From: Tistrella mobilis
GTDB taxonomy: Bacteria; Pseudomonadota; Alphaproteobacteria; Tistrellales; Tistrellaceae
NCBI RefSeq assembly: GCF_039634785.1
Contig: NZ_JBBIAB010000016.1
Location: 1 to 64,000 of the forward strand
DNA length: 64,000 bases
Direction of reading: 5' to 3'
A program made the translations under genes and the position numbers. The notes below the pieces were generated by a model. It saw nothing but the letters and a program-made list of their open reading frames with translations. It did not search any database and was not told where the DNA came from. Below, piece after piece: positions 26,869 through 35,751 of the stretch. How positions within the stretch are numbered: the stretch's first letter is position 1; each line of letters begins with the position of its first letter.

Positions 26869-28128
26869 ATGAGCGTGGCGCGCGGCACCGCAGGCGGTGT
26901 GTCCAGAGGCGGCGATGACGGGCGGATGCCCCGGTCGCTTGCCCTGATCGTGATTTCGGCAGGCTGCATCCTGGCCCTGTCCATGGGGGTCCGGCAGAGC
27001 CTGGGCCTTTATCTCACCCCCGTCAGCGAGGCGATCGGTACCGGGCGCGAAGCCTATGCGCTGTCGCTGGGGCTGATGAATCTGATGTGGGGCCTGTTTG
27101 CGCCGCTTGCCGGCGTGCTGGCCGACAAGCGCGGGCCGATGGCGGTGGGCCTGGCCGGCGGCGCGCTTTATGCCGTGGGTGTGGTCTGGCTCGCCTTTTC
27201 GGGCTCGGAACTCGAACTCGCCGGTGCCGGCATCCTGATCGGCATCGGGTTGAGCGGCGCGGGCTTCACCGTCATCCTGGGTGCGGTGGGGCGCGCGGCG
27301 CCCGAACGCTTCCGCGCTTCGGCGCTGGCGCTGGCCAGCCTGGGCTCGTCGCTTGGCCAGTTCGTGGCGCTGCCCTATGCCCATGGGCTGACCGATGCCG
27401 CCGGCTGGTGGTGGAGCCTGGTGATCCTGGGCATCACCTCGGCGCTGATGGTGCCGCTGGCGCTGGGGCTGATGGGGGCGTCGAAGGCCGGCGACCCGAT
27501 CGTCTCGCGCCAGACCCTGGGCGAGGCGGTGCGCGAGGCCTTCAGCACCCCTGGCTTCTGGCTGCTGAATGCCGGCTTCTTCGTCTGCGGCTTTCACCTC
27601 GCCTTCATCAGCGTGCATCTGCCGGCCTATGCCGCGGATCGCGGGCTGGAGCCCTGGGTGGCGACCGCGGCACTCACCGCCGTGGGGCTGGGCAATATCT
27701 TCGGCACCTATGGCTTCGCCAAGCTGGGCACGGTGATCCAGAAAAAGGATGCGCTGGCGCTGCTTTACACCGTCCGGGCGTTCATCTTCCTGGGGTTCCT
27801 GCTGCTGCCGCTGTCGCCCACCCTGGTCATCACCATGTCCTTCCTGCTGGGCCTTACCTGGCTCGGCACCGTGCCGCTGACCAGCGGGCTGGTGGCGCAT
27901 ATGTTCGGGCCGGTCTATCTGTCCACCCTGTTCGGCCTGGTGTTCATGGGCCATCAGGTGGGCGGCTTCCTGGGCTCGTGGCTTGCCGGCCGGATCTTCG
28001 ATATGGTCGGCTCTTACGATCCGGTCTGGTGGCTGTCGGTCGGGCTGGGCCTGATCTCGGCCCTGCTGCATATCCTGATCCGCGAACGGCCGGTCGAACG
28101 GCTGCGCGCGGCCGCCGCCACCGCCTGA
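26869..28128 (+). CDS. MFS transporter (oxalate/formate- or monocarboxylate-type)
   Basis: A 419-residue transporter with twelve hydrophobic segments. The N-terminal SMGVRQSLGLYLTPVSEAIG and GLFAPLAGVLADKRGPMAV match the MFS group that includes YbfB/OFA and monocarboxylate porters. The C-terminal half contains GLTWLGTVPLTSGLVAHMFG and GFLGSWLAGRIFDMVGSYD. TGGAGGAG precedes ATG 26869. The 263 bp upstream contain an AT-rich patch around 26650 but no defined promoter. Confidence 0.85.
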   Translation: MSVARGTAGGVSRGGDDGRMPRSLALIVISAGCILALSMGVRQSLGLYLTPVSEAIGTGREAYALSLGLMNLMWGLFAPLAGVLADKRGPMAVGLAGGALYAVGVVWLAFSGSELELAGAGILIGIGLSGAGFTVILGAVGRAAPERFRASALALASLGSSLGQFVALPYAHGLTDAAGWWWSLVILGITSALMVPLALGLMGASKAGDPIVSRQTLGEAVREAFSTPGFWLLNAGFFVCGFHLAFISVHLPAYAADRGLEPWVATAALTAVGLGNIFGTYGFAKLGTVIQKKDALALLYTVRAFIFLGFLLLPLSPTLVITMSFLLGLTWLGTVPLTSGLVAHMFGPVYLSTLFGLVFMGHQVGGFLGSWLAGRIFDMVGSYDPVWWLSVGLGLISALLHILIRERPVERLRAAAATA

Positions 28129-28151
28129 CGTCAACTCCGGAGGGGTTCTGC

Positions 28152-28748
28152 TTGCATCCTGCCGCACCCGTCGTCCCTGACCTTTCGGTCCTGCAGCCCC
28201 TTCCGCCGCAGATGCGGCTGGAGGGGCTGCGCGCCGAAATCGCCGCTGCCCGCATCGTCGATTGCGGGATGGTCCATGAACGGGTGCTGCGGGCGGCAGA
28301 CGGGCAGACGCCGCTGCCCTCCGACCTGCCGAACGGGGTGGTGCGCGCGGGGCTCTGTCCGATGCCGGTGCGCCGCCAGCGCCTGGCCTGCAGCCATACC
28401 ACCGCCCGGGTGCGGATGATCGAGGCGGTCCGCGCACTGCAGGATGTGGACGATCCCGCAGCCGCCACCCTTCAGGACCGTCTCGGCGAACTCGATGCCC
28501 GGATCGGGCGCATCGACCATGCCCGCGGCGATGCCGAACTGGCCCATGCGCTTGCCTGCCGCGATGGCGATGCGGCGACGCGGGATGATGCCGCGGCCCA
28601 GATCGCCCGGACCGGCCAGCAGTTCACCCGGGCGCTGGCGGAACTCGACGCACTCAGATCCGATCTGCTGGCCGCAATGGACCGTCAGCTGGCGAAGACC
28701 ATTGCGGCGGGGGGCGTCAGCTCGCCGGAGATCAGCCCGTCGGTGTGA
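28152..28748 (+). CDS. Hypothetical helical protein (TTG start)
   Basis: A 198-residue protein whose only well-placed start is TTG 28152, six bases after a strong CCGGAGGGG ribosome-binding site. The first half has a PLPSDLPNGVVRAGLCP stretch with a cysteine. The second half is a likely coiled coil (TLQDRLGELDARIGRIDHARG, then QQFTRALAELDALRSDLLAAMD). No domain recognised. It follows the MFS gene by 23 bp. Its last 17 bp overlap the end of the convergent methyltransferase gene of the biosynthetic operon. Confidence 0.55.
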   Translation: MHPAAPVVPDLSVLQPLPPQMRLEGLRAEIAAARIVDCGMVHERVLRAADGQTPLPSDLPNGVVRAGLCPMPVRRQRLACSHTTARVRMIEAVRALQDVDDPAAATLQDRLGELDARIGRIDHARGDAELAHALACRDGDAATRDDAAAQIARTGQQFTRALAELDALRSDLLAAMDRQLAKTIAAGGVSSPEISPSV

Positions 28749-29652
28749 CCGTTTCCGGCGCCATGCGCGGCGCCAGGGTGCAGAGATGCCAGGCGATCGG
28801 CGCCTGCCAGACGGCGGCATCGTCGCCGCGCGGCAGAACCCGGTCCAGCACGCCCGGCAGGGCGGCATCCAGCCTTGCCTGCAGGGCGGCCGGGGCGCGC
28901 AGCCTGGCCGCAGCGGCGGTTTCCGCCAGGGCGTCGAATTCGCGCCAATAGCCGGCGGCATCGCCGATCTCGGCGGTGGCGGCGCCATCCTCGATCGCGA
29001 CCAGCTCCAGCCCGGCCGGGGCGGCAAGCGCCGCCAGCCCGTCCGGATCGATGTCGAAGGGGCCGGCCTCGCCCGCGGGGCGGGTGAGATCGGGCAGCAC
29101 CTTGCCGAGCAGGGCGGCCCCGGTGCCGATCAGCCGGCAGCGGGCCGGCCTGTCCCAGAGCTGCACCAGAATATGGCCGCCGGGCGCCAGCAGCCCGGCC
29201 ATCGCCGTCAGCACCCCTGCCGGATCGGGCAGGGTCCAGAGGCCGCGCAGGCAGGTGATCAGATCAACCACCCCCGGCTTCAGCGCCGGCCGGGCGGCAT
29301 CGGCGACGAGCCCGGCGATGCCCGGCGCCCGGATGGCCGCCAGGGGGCCGGCCGCGATGTCGCTGGCGATCACCAGGCGACCTGGATTCGTCGAGGCCGG
29401 ATGTGCAGGGGCCGGCTGCGCCAGGGCGCGTGCGAGCGCCCCCTGGCCCGCCCCCAGATCCATCACCACCCCGTCGGCCCCGGCCAGACGATCGGCCACC
29501 GCCGCCATGTGGTCGAGCAGCGCGCCTGCCGCCTTTGGCCGGACGGAGCCGCCATCCTCCAGCAGGGCCCGATCCTCCAGCAGAGCATGAACGCCGTCCC
29601 AGTGGGCACGGCTGCCATAGGTGGCGGGGCTGGCAGGAGAGGGGGCGGTCAT
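28732..29652 (-). CDS. SAM-dependent methyltransferase of the RiPP-like operon
   Basis: A 306-residue class I methyltransferase. Motif I is VVMDLGAGQGALARALA, followed by LVIASDIAAGPLAAI (motif II region), DLITCLRGLWTLPDP (motif IV) and LAPGGHILVQLW (motif V/VI). Such enzymes bind S-adenosylmethionine; the acceptor (carboxylate, amine or thiol) cannot be told. ATG 29652 overlaps the stop of the M50 protease gene by ATGA, so it is the last gene of the operon. It may put a methyl ester or N-methyl group on the peptide-derived product (inference). Confidence 0.8.
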   Translation of the reverse strand: MTAPSPASPATYGSRAHWDGVHALLEDRALLEDGGSVRPKAAGALLDHMAAVADRLAGADGVVMDLGAGQGALARALAQPAPAHPASTNPGRLVIASDIAAGPLAAIRAPGIAGLVADAARPALKPGVVDLITCLRGLWTLPDPAGVLTAMAGLLAPGGHILVQLWDRPARCRLIGTGAALLGKVLPDLTRPAGEAGPFDIDPDGLAALAAPAGLELVAIEDGAATAEIGDAAGYWREFDALAETAAAARLRAPAALQARLDAALPGVLDRVLPRGDDAAVWQAPIAWHLCTLAPRMAPETVTPTG

Positions 29653-30809
29653 CGGATCAACTCCAGCATCATGCCGCCCAGCCACCACGCCATGCCGACC
29701 CAGATCCCCGCCCAGCCGAGGATGGTGCCGACGGCGACGGCCAGCAGCAGCGGCCCGCGTCCGGCGGGCAGCGATGCCGGCAGGGCGGGGGCCGGCAGCC
29801 CGACCGCCCGGCGCAGATGATCGAAGGCCCGGCGGCGCAGATTGGGCAGGCGCAGCACCTCGACCAGCATCAGATAGCCGTCGCCGTTCAGCACCGGCAG
29901 CAGGGTGACGGTGGCGCCAAACAGCCCGGCCGCAGCCAGGATCACGCCGCCCGAATGCAGCGGGCTGCCCATGGGGGCGGCCATCATCGCCGCCAGCCCC
30001 AGCCCGGCCAGGGCCTGGCTGGCGAAGGGGCCGGCCAGGATCGCGACCATGCGCGGCCCCATGGCCAGCGCCTCCCAGTCGCGCCGGTCGGGGCGGGTCC
30101 AGGCGAAGGGCATCAGGAAATAGATCGCGAACCCGGTCTCGCGCACCTTAACGCCAAGCGCCCTGCAGGCAAGTGCATGGCCGCCTTCGTGCAGGAAGCC
30201 GCTGGCCAGCGTCACGAGATAGAGCAGCGGCAGCATCCAGCCGGTCAGTGTGGCCGAAGCCTCGTCAAGGAAGCGCCCGCCCATCACGACCAGCAGCACC
30301 GGGGTTGCCAGGGCGGCCAGGGTCACGGCCCCCAGCAACCCCATCCGCACCGCGCCTGGCCAGGCCAGCAGCCGGTCGAGCAGCGGTTCGGGATGGACCA
30401 CACCCAGCCGCTGGATGACCAGATGGTGGAGCAGGGCGAAATCGAAGCCGGTGAACGGGTCGCGGGCGCGGTTGCCGCGGCCGTCGATCTCCAGCAGGCC
30501 AAGCCCCAGAAGCTTGGTTTCGAACCGCATCAGCTTGGCCGCATCGGCGCGAATGCCGCGCGCCGCCAGCCGGGCGGACAGGGTGTCGAAACTCGACTGC
30601 CCGTCGAAGACCCGGGCGACTTCGAATTCGGCCGGGCCCAGAACCCAATGGCCATCGCCCGCGGGATCGGTGATTTCGATCCGCCGGCCGCGGGCCGGAT
30701 CGGTGATCTCGGCATGTTCAAACCGGGCGGGAAAGCAGCCGCGGGCGATCGCGGCGCCGGCGCTCTCAGCGGCCGTGGTGTCGATCTCAGGCGCGGTCAG
30801 CGTCGTCAT
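29649..30809 (-). CDS. M50-like intramembrane zinc protease with PqqD-like N-terminus
   Basis: A 386-residue membrane protein. Residues about 55-110 (WVLGPAEFEVARVFDG and following helices) look like a PqqD/RRE-type peptide-binding domain. Hydrophobic helices start near 155. The zinc site HEGGH is at 207-211, with the second motif NGDGY at 308-312, as in site-2-protease relatives annotated as peptide zinc metalloproteases in RiPP clusters. It probably cuts the modified peptide, releasing the product or trimming the leader (inference). ATG 30809 overlaps the LanB gene stop. Confidence 0.85.
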   Translation of the reverse strand: MTTLTAPEIDTTAAESAGAAIARGCFPARFEHAEITDPARGRRIEITDPAGDGHWVLGPAEFEVARVFDGQSSFDTLSARLAARGIRADAAKLMRFETKLLGLGLLEIDGRGNRARDPFTGFDFALLHHLVIQRLGVVHPEPLLDRLLAWPGAVRMGLLGAVTLAALATPVLLVVMGGRFLDEASATLTGWMLPLLYLVTLASGFLHEGGHALACRALGVKVRETGFAIYFLMPFAWTRPDRRDWEALAMGPRMVAILAGPFASQALAGLGLAAMMAAPMGSPLHSGGVILAAAGLFGATVTLLPVLNGDGYLMLVEVLRLPNLRRRAFDHLRRAVGLPAPALPASLPAGRGPLLLAVAVGTILGWAGIWVGMAWWLGGMMLELIR

Positions 30810-33205
30810 GCCGGGTCTTTCGTGGGGGCTGCCGGGCGAAGCCGGGTGCTGAGGCGGAATTCTGCCGTCACCCGGCCTTCCGGGCCGGCATCGAGCCAGA
30901 GGTCGTCCGGGCCCGGCGACATTTCAGCCAGATCGATCGGCTCGTCGCGGTCGAACAGCCGGGCGAGCATTTCCGCCCCCTGGGGGGCATCAAGCAGGAT
31001 GCAGACCGGTTTGGGCTCGCCGGGCGCCTTGGCGAAGATCGCCGGCGGCAGGCCCAGATCCCGCGCCCAGCGGCGCATGGCCCGGAAGGCCTCGGCATCC
31101 TCTGCCGGCTTGCCGCCGGGGCGAGGGTCACCGGCTCTGATCCGCCAGCTTCGCCGCTTGACCACCAGCCGGCCCAGCACCAGCCGCGGCGCCAGATGCC
31201 GCCCGGTCACCGCAGAGGCCAGCGTGAACATCGCCCGGTGCAGGGCCGTGCGGGTAAGGGTGCCCAGGTCGTCATCCTGTCCGCAGCGGCTTTGGACGCG
31301 CAGCGTGCCGTCGGCCGCGCGCCGGACCCGGACCTCCGCCGCCCGGATGCGCCGGCGCGGGCCGGTCGCGGCATCGCCGGGCAGGGCGATGTCGATGAAG
31401 CCGGGGTGTTCGGGCCAGTCGATATGCGACCGCTGGTAATGCCGGCCGTCATCGGCCAGGCCCAGCCGCGCCGGCCCGGCGGCATCCGCCAGCGCCCAGC
31501 CGGCCGCCAGATCGGCCGCCCGGTCCGGATCGGGGCAGAAGGGCATGGCCACCGGCTGCACGGCGGTGGCGACCGCCGGGTGCACCTCGCCGATCACCAG
31601 CCGCCAGTCGCCGCGGATGATCGCCGCAGGGCTTGCCGCCGCGATCATCAGATCGGGTGAGGCGATGTCGAGACCGAGGGTGACCGGCCGGGGTGCCTGC
31701 GGCAGCAGGCGGCGGACGGCGCCCTCCACCGCATCACCGACATGTGCGATATCGGCCGGGGTGAGGGCGATTTCATCGACGGTGGCATCAGTGGCCAACC
31801 GGTCCCAGGCCTCGCGCAGCACCGGCTCGATCACCGCCACCGCGGCGGTCGCGAGATCGGCCGAGGGGGTGGCGGCCAGCAGCCGGACCAGATCGACCGT
31901 TCCCCCGGCATCGGCGGCACCGTCATGCACCAGCCGGTCGAAGGCCTGTGCCTGACCATCGGCGATCAGCATGGCCGCGGCCGTCGCCACCCGCCGGTAC
32001 AGGTTCAGCACCGGGGCCAGATCCGGTTCGGCGGCCTTGAGGAACGGCCCGCCCAGAACGACAGTGCCGGCCCGGGCGCAATCTTCGTAGACCGGCTGAC
32101 GGCCGACATACATCCGGCCATGGTCGCGCTCGCGGTCGGCGCCGGCGGCGGCCAGCAGGGCGTGCAGCCGGTCCAGGATCGCCAGCCGGTCGCGTGGCCA
32201 CCCGGCCGCGGCGGCGAAATCGCGGGCGCCGGCCTCGATCGCGGCGATGCGATCCAGCCAGAGGCCGGCGGCCGGTGTGCCGATCCGCCCCAGAAGCCCG
32301 GCCAGATGATCGAGCGGCCGGCGGCTGCCGGGCGCGGGCGTCAGCGCCGGCAGCAGCACCCGCCGGCCGACCAGTATGTCGATGGCGGCGGCCGCGTCCC
32401 CGGTCGCTGCGGCGGCGGCAAGCTCGGCGGGCCGCGCCGGCCCCAGCCGCATGGCCGCGCGCACCACCGCGGCGACCCGGGCGGGCAGGGGGGTGCTGCG
32501 ATCGACCGGCAGGCGCAGCCGGCCCGCATCATCCAGCGTGCAACCGGGGTTGAGGATCAGCGGCAGCTGCCCGGCCAGCGCCGGATCGGCGGCCACCGCT
32601 TCGGCCAGGGCCTCGGCCACCCAGTGTTCGATCACCGTGATCCGGTCGCCGATGACCCGGTCCGGATCGCCGGTCACCTGCAGCGCGGTTTCGGATCGGG
32701 GATCGATCCGCCCCCAGGCGACGGGGCCGAAAAAGCTCGCGGTGTCGTTCTTGGCCGCGAAGCGCTGCAGATAGCTCCAGGCCAGACGCAGCTTCTGGCG
32801 GGCGCGCTTGCGCGGCTGATCCAGGTTTTCGGCCGCAAGTTCGGCGATGCGCGCCGGCGCGTCGCGGTTGGACAGAAACAGCGCCTCTTCCGCCATGGCA
32901 TCGCCGAGCGCCGCAACCAGCCGGCGCCGGGCATCGGCCGCGGCAGGGGCGAAGGCGGCGGCGCGGGTATCGGGCGTGACGGCCGGATCATCGATCATGG
33001 CCAGAATGTCCGCGTCCAGACAGGCGCGCCGCAACCGGGCGAAGCCGAAACCGGCGCCGCGCATCCAGAACAGCGGAAACCAGTCGATGGCGGGCAGGTC
33101 GCCAGCGGATGCCCGGCCTGTGGTGGAGACCTGGTCTGTGGTGGCGGCCTGATCTGCGGTGGCGAGACGGGTGGCGGATGGGGCCGGGCGGGTCGCGACC
33201 GTCAT
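30806..33205 (-). CDS. Small LanB / lantibiotic dehydratase N-domain protein (PEARL-like)
   Basis: A 799-residue protein homologous to the glutamylation domain of class I lanthipeptide dehydratases. It has the N-terminal PLFWMRGAGFGFARLRRACL (about 44-63) and the hallmark NDTASFFGPVAWG at 153-165. The C-terminal end PDDLWLDAGPEGRVTAEFRLSTRL is where that domain normally finishes. The SpaB_C elimination domain of full-length LanBs is absent. Such small LanBs are known as peptide aminoacyl-tRNA ligases that add an amino acid to the C-terminus of a scaffold peptide, and that is the favoured role here (inference). It overlaps both neighbours by ATGA. Confidence 0.82.
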   Translation of the reverse strand: MTVATRPAPSATRLATADQAATTDQVSTTGRASAGDLPAIDWFPLFWMRGAGFGFARLRRACLDADILAMIDDPAVTPDTRAAAFAPAAADARRRLVAALGDAMAEEALFLSNRDAPARIAELAAENLDQPRKRARQKLRLAWSYLQRFAAKNDTASFFGPVAWGRIDPRSETALQVTGDPDRVIGDRITVIEHWVAEALAEAVAADPALAGQLPLILNPGCTLDDAGRLRLPVDRSTPLPARVAAVVRAAMRLGPARPAELAAAAATGDAAAAIDILVGRRVLLPALTPAPGSRRPLDHLAGLLGRIGTPAAGLWLDRIAAIEAGARDFAAAAGWPRDRLAILDRLHALLAAAGADRERDHGRMYVGRQPVYEDCARAGTVVLGGPFLKAAEPDLAPVLNLYRRVATAAAMLIADGQAQAFDRLVHDGAADAGGTVDLVRLLAATPSADLATAAVAVIEPVLREAWDRLATDATVDEIALTPADIAHVGDAVEGAVRRLLPQAPRPVTLGLDIASPDLMIAAASPAAIIRGDWRLVIGEVHPAVATAVQPVAMPFCPDPDRAADLAAGWALADAAGPARLGLADDGRHYQRSHIDWPEHPGFIDIALPGDAATGPRRRIRAAEVRVRRAADGTLRVQSRCGQDDDLGTLTRTALHRAMFTLASAVTGRHLAPRLVLGRLVVKRRSWRIRAGDPRPGGKPAEDAEAFRAMRRWARDLGLPPAIFAKAPGEPKPVCILLDAPQGAEMLARLFDRDEPIDLAEMSPGPDDLWLDAGPEGRVTAEFRLSTRLRPAAPTKDPA

Positions 33206-34056
33206 GCCCCCACCACCGCGCCGCGTTCGGCCAGCTTGCCCAGTAGGGCCGCATCCTGCGGGCCGGCACCGCCCAGCCGCCGGGTGAGTGCCGCGGGGCT
33301 GAGCGGTCCTTCTTCCAGGGCCGCCAGCATCAGGGCCCCCCGCGGCGGCAGGGCCGAGACCTTGGGCGCGGCGGCCAGATCGGGCATGGCCACCAGATAG
33401 GCGGCCGGCCGCGCCGGCAGATCCTCGCGGCCCAGCGCCGCAGAATTGCGCAGCCAGGGGGCCAGATCATGGCTGGTGGTGACGGCCACCGCGCGGCCGG
33501 TGAGGCCGACATGCCCTGCGGGCACCGCCGGTTGCGGCGGCGCATCGGCAAGCCGCATCAGCAGCCCGGCCGTGGCGCGGTCGAGCGCGATCAGGTCGCG
33601 CAGCCCCGCCGGGGCCCCGGTCGCGGGATCGGCGGCCAGATGGTCCAGGATCCGGGCGCAATAGCCCACGACGAAGGGGCCGTCATCCTGCCAGCGATCG
33701 GCTTCGAGGAAGCCTTCGGCCAGCTCGCGCAGGTCCAGCCCCTTGCCCTTCAGCGCCCGCATGGTCAATGGGGCCGCCGTTTCCAGCGCGTTCTGCACCG
33801 ATCCGGTCATGCGGAAGCGGTAGTTCAGAATGAACATGCGCGTCGGCTTGGGTGTCGCGGCATAGGCACGTACCGTGGCCACGCCGTCATCGTCCAGGCC
33901 GAAGCGGCGGCCCAGCGTCTGATCGTCGATCGCGGGATCGAACATCGCCTCGGCCAGCGGCGCTTCGCGCAGGATCCGCCGCCAGGTGGCATAGACCGTG
34001 GCGGCGGGCAGCCCGGCACCGGGGATGGGGGCGGCGGGCGGGGGCATGGCGGTCAT
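33202..34056 (-). CDS. Putative MNIO (DUF692) partner protein
   Basis: A 284-residue protein encoded directly after the DUF692 gene (TGATG overlap) and before the small LanB (ATGA overlap). The N-terminal part is helical with YRFRMTGSVQNALETAAPLTMRAL. The C-terminal part (VSALPPRGALMLAALEEGPLSPAAL and after) resembles a small winged-helix/RRE-like domain. MNIO enzymes such as MbnB and TglH act with partner proteins (MbnC, TglI) encoded next to them, and this gene occupies that position. No strong sequence signature was recognised, so the call rests mainly on context. Confidence 0.6.
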   Translation of the reverse strand: MTAMPPPAAPIPGAGLPAATVYATWRRILREAPLAEAMFDPAIDDQTLGRRFGLDDDGVATVRAYAATPKPTRMFILNYRFRMTGSVQNALETAAPLTMRALKGKGLDLRELAEGFLEADRWQDDGPFVVGYCARILDHLAADPATGAPAGLRDLIALDRATAGLLMRLADAPPQPAVPAGHVGLTGRAVAVTTSHDLAPWLRNSAALGREDLPARPAAYLVAMPDLAAAPKVSALPPRGALMLAALEEGPLSPAALTRRLGGAGPQDAALLGKLAERGAVVGA

Positions 34057-34973
34057 CACGCGATCTCCCGAACCGGCGGCACCACGCCATGGCGGTGTGC
34101 TGCCGCATCCCAGGCCGCCTTGGCGCGGGCCAGATCGGCGGCGATCATCGCCTCGTCTTCCGCCCCGCCCAGCTCGCGGGTCTGGGGGTGATGGGCGCGG
34201 CCCTGGAATTCCAGGATCACCGCCGAGGGCAGGGCCCGGGACAGCACCTGATCGAGCATCGCCCAGACCGGTTCGGGCACCGTGCTGTCATGCCAGTCGT
34301 GATAGAGCCCGTCATACCAGGATCCGCCGGCCAGATGGATGCAGACCACCCGGTCGAGCGGGATGGTCGCCAGATAGTCGGCGGCGTCGTAGCCGGCCAG
34401 ATTGACTGAATTGGTATAGACGTTGTGCAGGTCGAGATGCAGCCAGGTGCCGGCGCGATCGACCAGCCGGGCCATGAATTCGGCCTCGCGCATCGCAGCC
34501 CCCGGGGTCGGCATGTAATAGGCCGCGTTCTCATGCGCCAGCGGCATGCCGTAGATGTCCTGCAGCCGCCGTGCCCGGTCGGCGACCCGGACGAGTTCGG
34601 GCGAGGAGAACTGCACCGGGCTGGACCAGATGTCGAGCCAGGACCCGTCGCCATAAAAGCAGTGATCGCCGACCCAGGGGCTGTTGATCGCCTTGGCCAG
34701 CGCCACATGGCGGCGCACGGCCGGCGTGTCTTCCAGCCGGCCGAAGCCGAATTCGCAACCGTAATTGGAATGGGCGAGCAGCGGCTTCGCGGCACCCAGC
34801 GCCTGCATGCGCCGCTCCTGCCCCGGGCGGAAGATCCAGGGGCTGTCGAGCGGCCCCATGATCGCGTCCAGCAGGATCTCGAACAGGTCGACCGGCTGGG
34901 TTTCGAACGGAAACCAGTCGAGGATTTCGGGATTGTACTGCAGGCCGACGCCGAGCGGTGCGGGCTTGTCCAT
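34056..34973 (-). CDS. DUF692/MNIO-family multinuclear iron oxidase
   Basis: A 305-residue TIM-barrel enzyme of the DUF692 family. It shows GVGLQYNPEIL at the first strand, H68 in LLAHSN, D103-H104 in VGDHCFYG, E148-N149 in LAHENAAYY, D181 and H183-N184 in HLDLHNVYTNSVN, H213 in CIHLAGG, H225 and D229 in the HDWHDS loop, and E255 in VILEFQG. These are plausible ligands of the two- or three-iron site. Family members rearrange cysteine, aspartate or backbone in RiPP peptides using O2. Start ATG 34973 with AAGGA upstream. It is the fourth gene of the operon counting the precursor. Confidence 0.88.
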   Translation of the reverse strand: MDKPAPLGVGLQYNPEILDWFPFETQPVDLFEILLDAIMGPLDSPWIFRPGQERRMQALGAAKPLLAHSNYGCEFGFGRLEDTPAVRRHVALAKAINSPWVGDHCFYGDGSWLDIWSSPVQFSSPELVRVADRARRLQDIYGMPLAHENAAYYMPTPGAAMREAEFMARLVDRAGTWLHLDLHNVYTNSVNLAGYDAADYLATIPLDRVVCIHLAGGSWYDGLYHDWHDSTVPEPVWAMLDQVLSRALPSAVILEFQGRAHHPQTRELGGAEDEAMIAADLARAKAAWDAAAHRHGVVPPVREIA

Positions 34974-34990
34974 CGGGGAGTCCTTAAGGG

Positions 34991-35020
34991 TTGATCCCGG
35001 GCAGGTTGATCCTGGGGAGG
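34991..35020. repeat. 15-bp direct repeat upstream of the DUF692 gene
   Basis: TTGATCCCGGGCAGG (34991-35005) is followed at once by TTGATCCTGGGGAGG (35006-35020), with two mismatches. It lies in the 65-bp space between the LysE and DUF692 genes, just upstream of the ribosome-binding site. It is probably a slippage duplication. Confidence 0.6.
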
Positions 35021-35038
35021 CCTGGCTGCGCTGCAGCG

Positions 35039-35716
35039 TCAGCCCGCCACGATGGGAATGAGAGAGGCGACCAGCAGGATCGCCATGACGGTGTTGAAGA
35101 TCCTGACCGCCCGCCTCGTCGCAAGCAGCCGGCGGACCGCGACGCCGAAGCCGGTCCAGATCACCGCGGCCGGCACGCAGACCAGAAAGAAGATCAGCGC
35201 GATGATCACCGCCTGAACGGTGGGGTTGTTGGCCGCCGCGCCATAGGCCCCCATGGTCGCGACCGCCATGGTCCAGACCTTGGGGTTGACCCATTGCAGC
35301 AGGGCCGCCTGCAACGCGCCCACCGGCCGGCCCTCGGCCTGTTTCAGGTTCTGGTCCAGCCCCTTGGGCTCGGCGCTCGCGATCTTCCAGGCGAGCCAGA
35401 GCATGTAGGCGACGCCGATCACCTCGATCGCGATCCGGGTTGCGGGCACGGTTTCAAGAATGGCGCCAAGACCCAGCCCCACCGCCAGGATCAGAAGGGG
35501 GGCCCCGAAGCAGATGCCGGCCATCGCCGGCAGGCTGCGCCGGAAGCCGAAGCTGGCGCCCGAAGTGGTGAGCAGCACGGTGTTGGGGCCGGGTGACAGC
35601 AGGGCCACGATCGCGAAGGTCACGACCGGCCAGACGAAGTCGAGCGAGGGTGGTTCGATGGGCGGCACGGGGGCGGCTCCGGCGCGGGTTGGATGGATAA
35701 CCCGAGGTTGATCCAT
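35039..35716 (-). CDS. LysE-family amino-acid exporter
   Basis: A 225-residue membrane protein with the LysE/RhtB signature VALLSPGPNTVLLTTSGASFGFRRSLP in the first helices, IGVAYMLWLAWKIA, and LLQWVNPKVWTMAVA. There are five to six hydrophobic helices. LysE proteins export amino acids and amino-acid-like small molecules. It sits inside the biosynthetic operon, 35 bp after the radical SAM gene and 65 bp before DUF692, so it is a reasonable exporter for an amino-acid-derived product. ATG 35716 has only a weak ribosome-binding site. Confidence 0.88.
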   Translation of the reverse strand: MDQPRVIHPTRAGAAPVPPIEPPSLDFVWPVVTFAIVALLSPGPNTVLLTTSGASFGFRRSLPAMAGICFGAPLLILAVGLGLGAILETVPATRIAIEVIGVAYMLWLAWKIASAEPKGLDQNLKQAEGRPVGALQAALLQWVNPKVWTMAVATMGAYGAAANNPTVQAVIIALIFFLVCVPAAVIWTGFGVAVRRLLATRRAVRIFNTVMAILLVASLIPIVAG

Positions 35717-35751
35717 CCGAACCCGGAGTGCAATACGGGCGATGCGATGCC

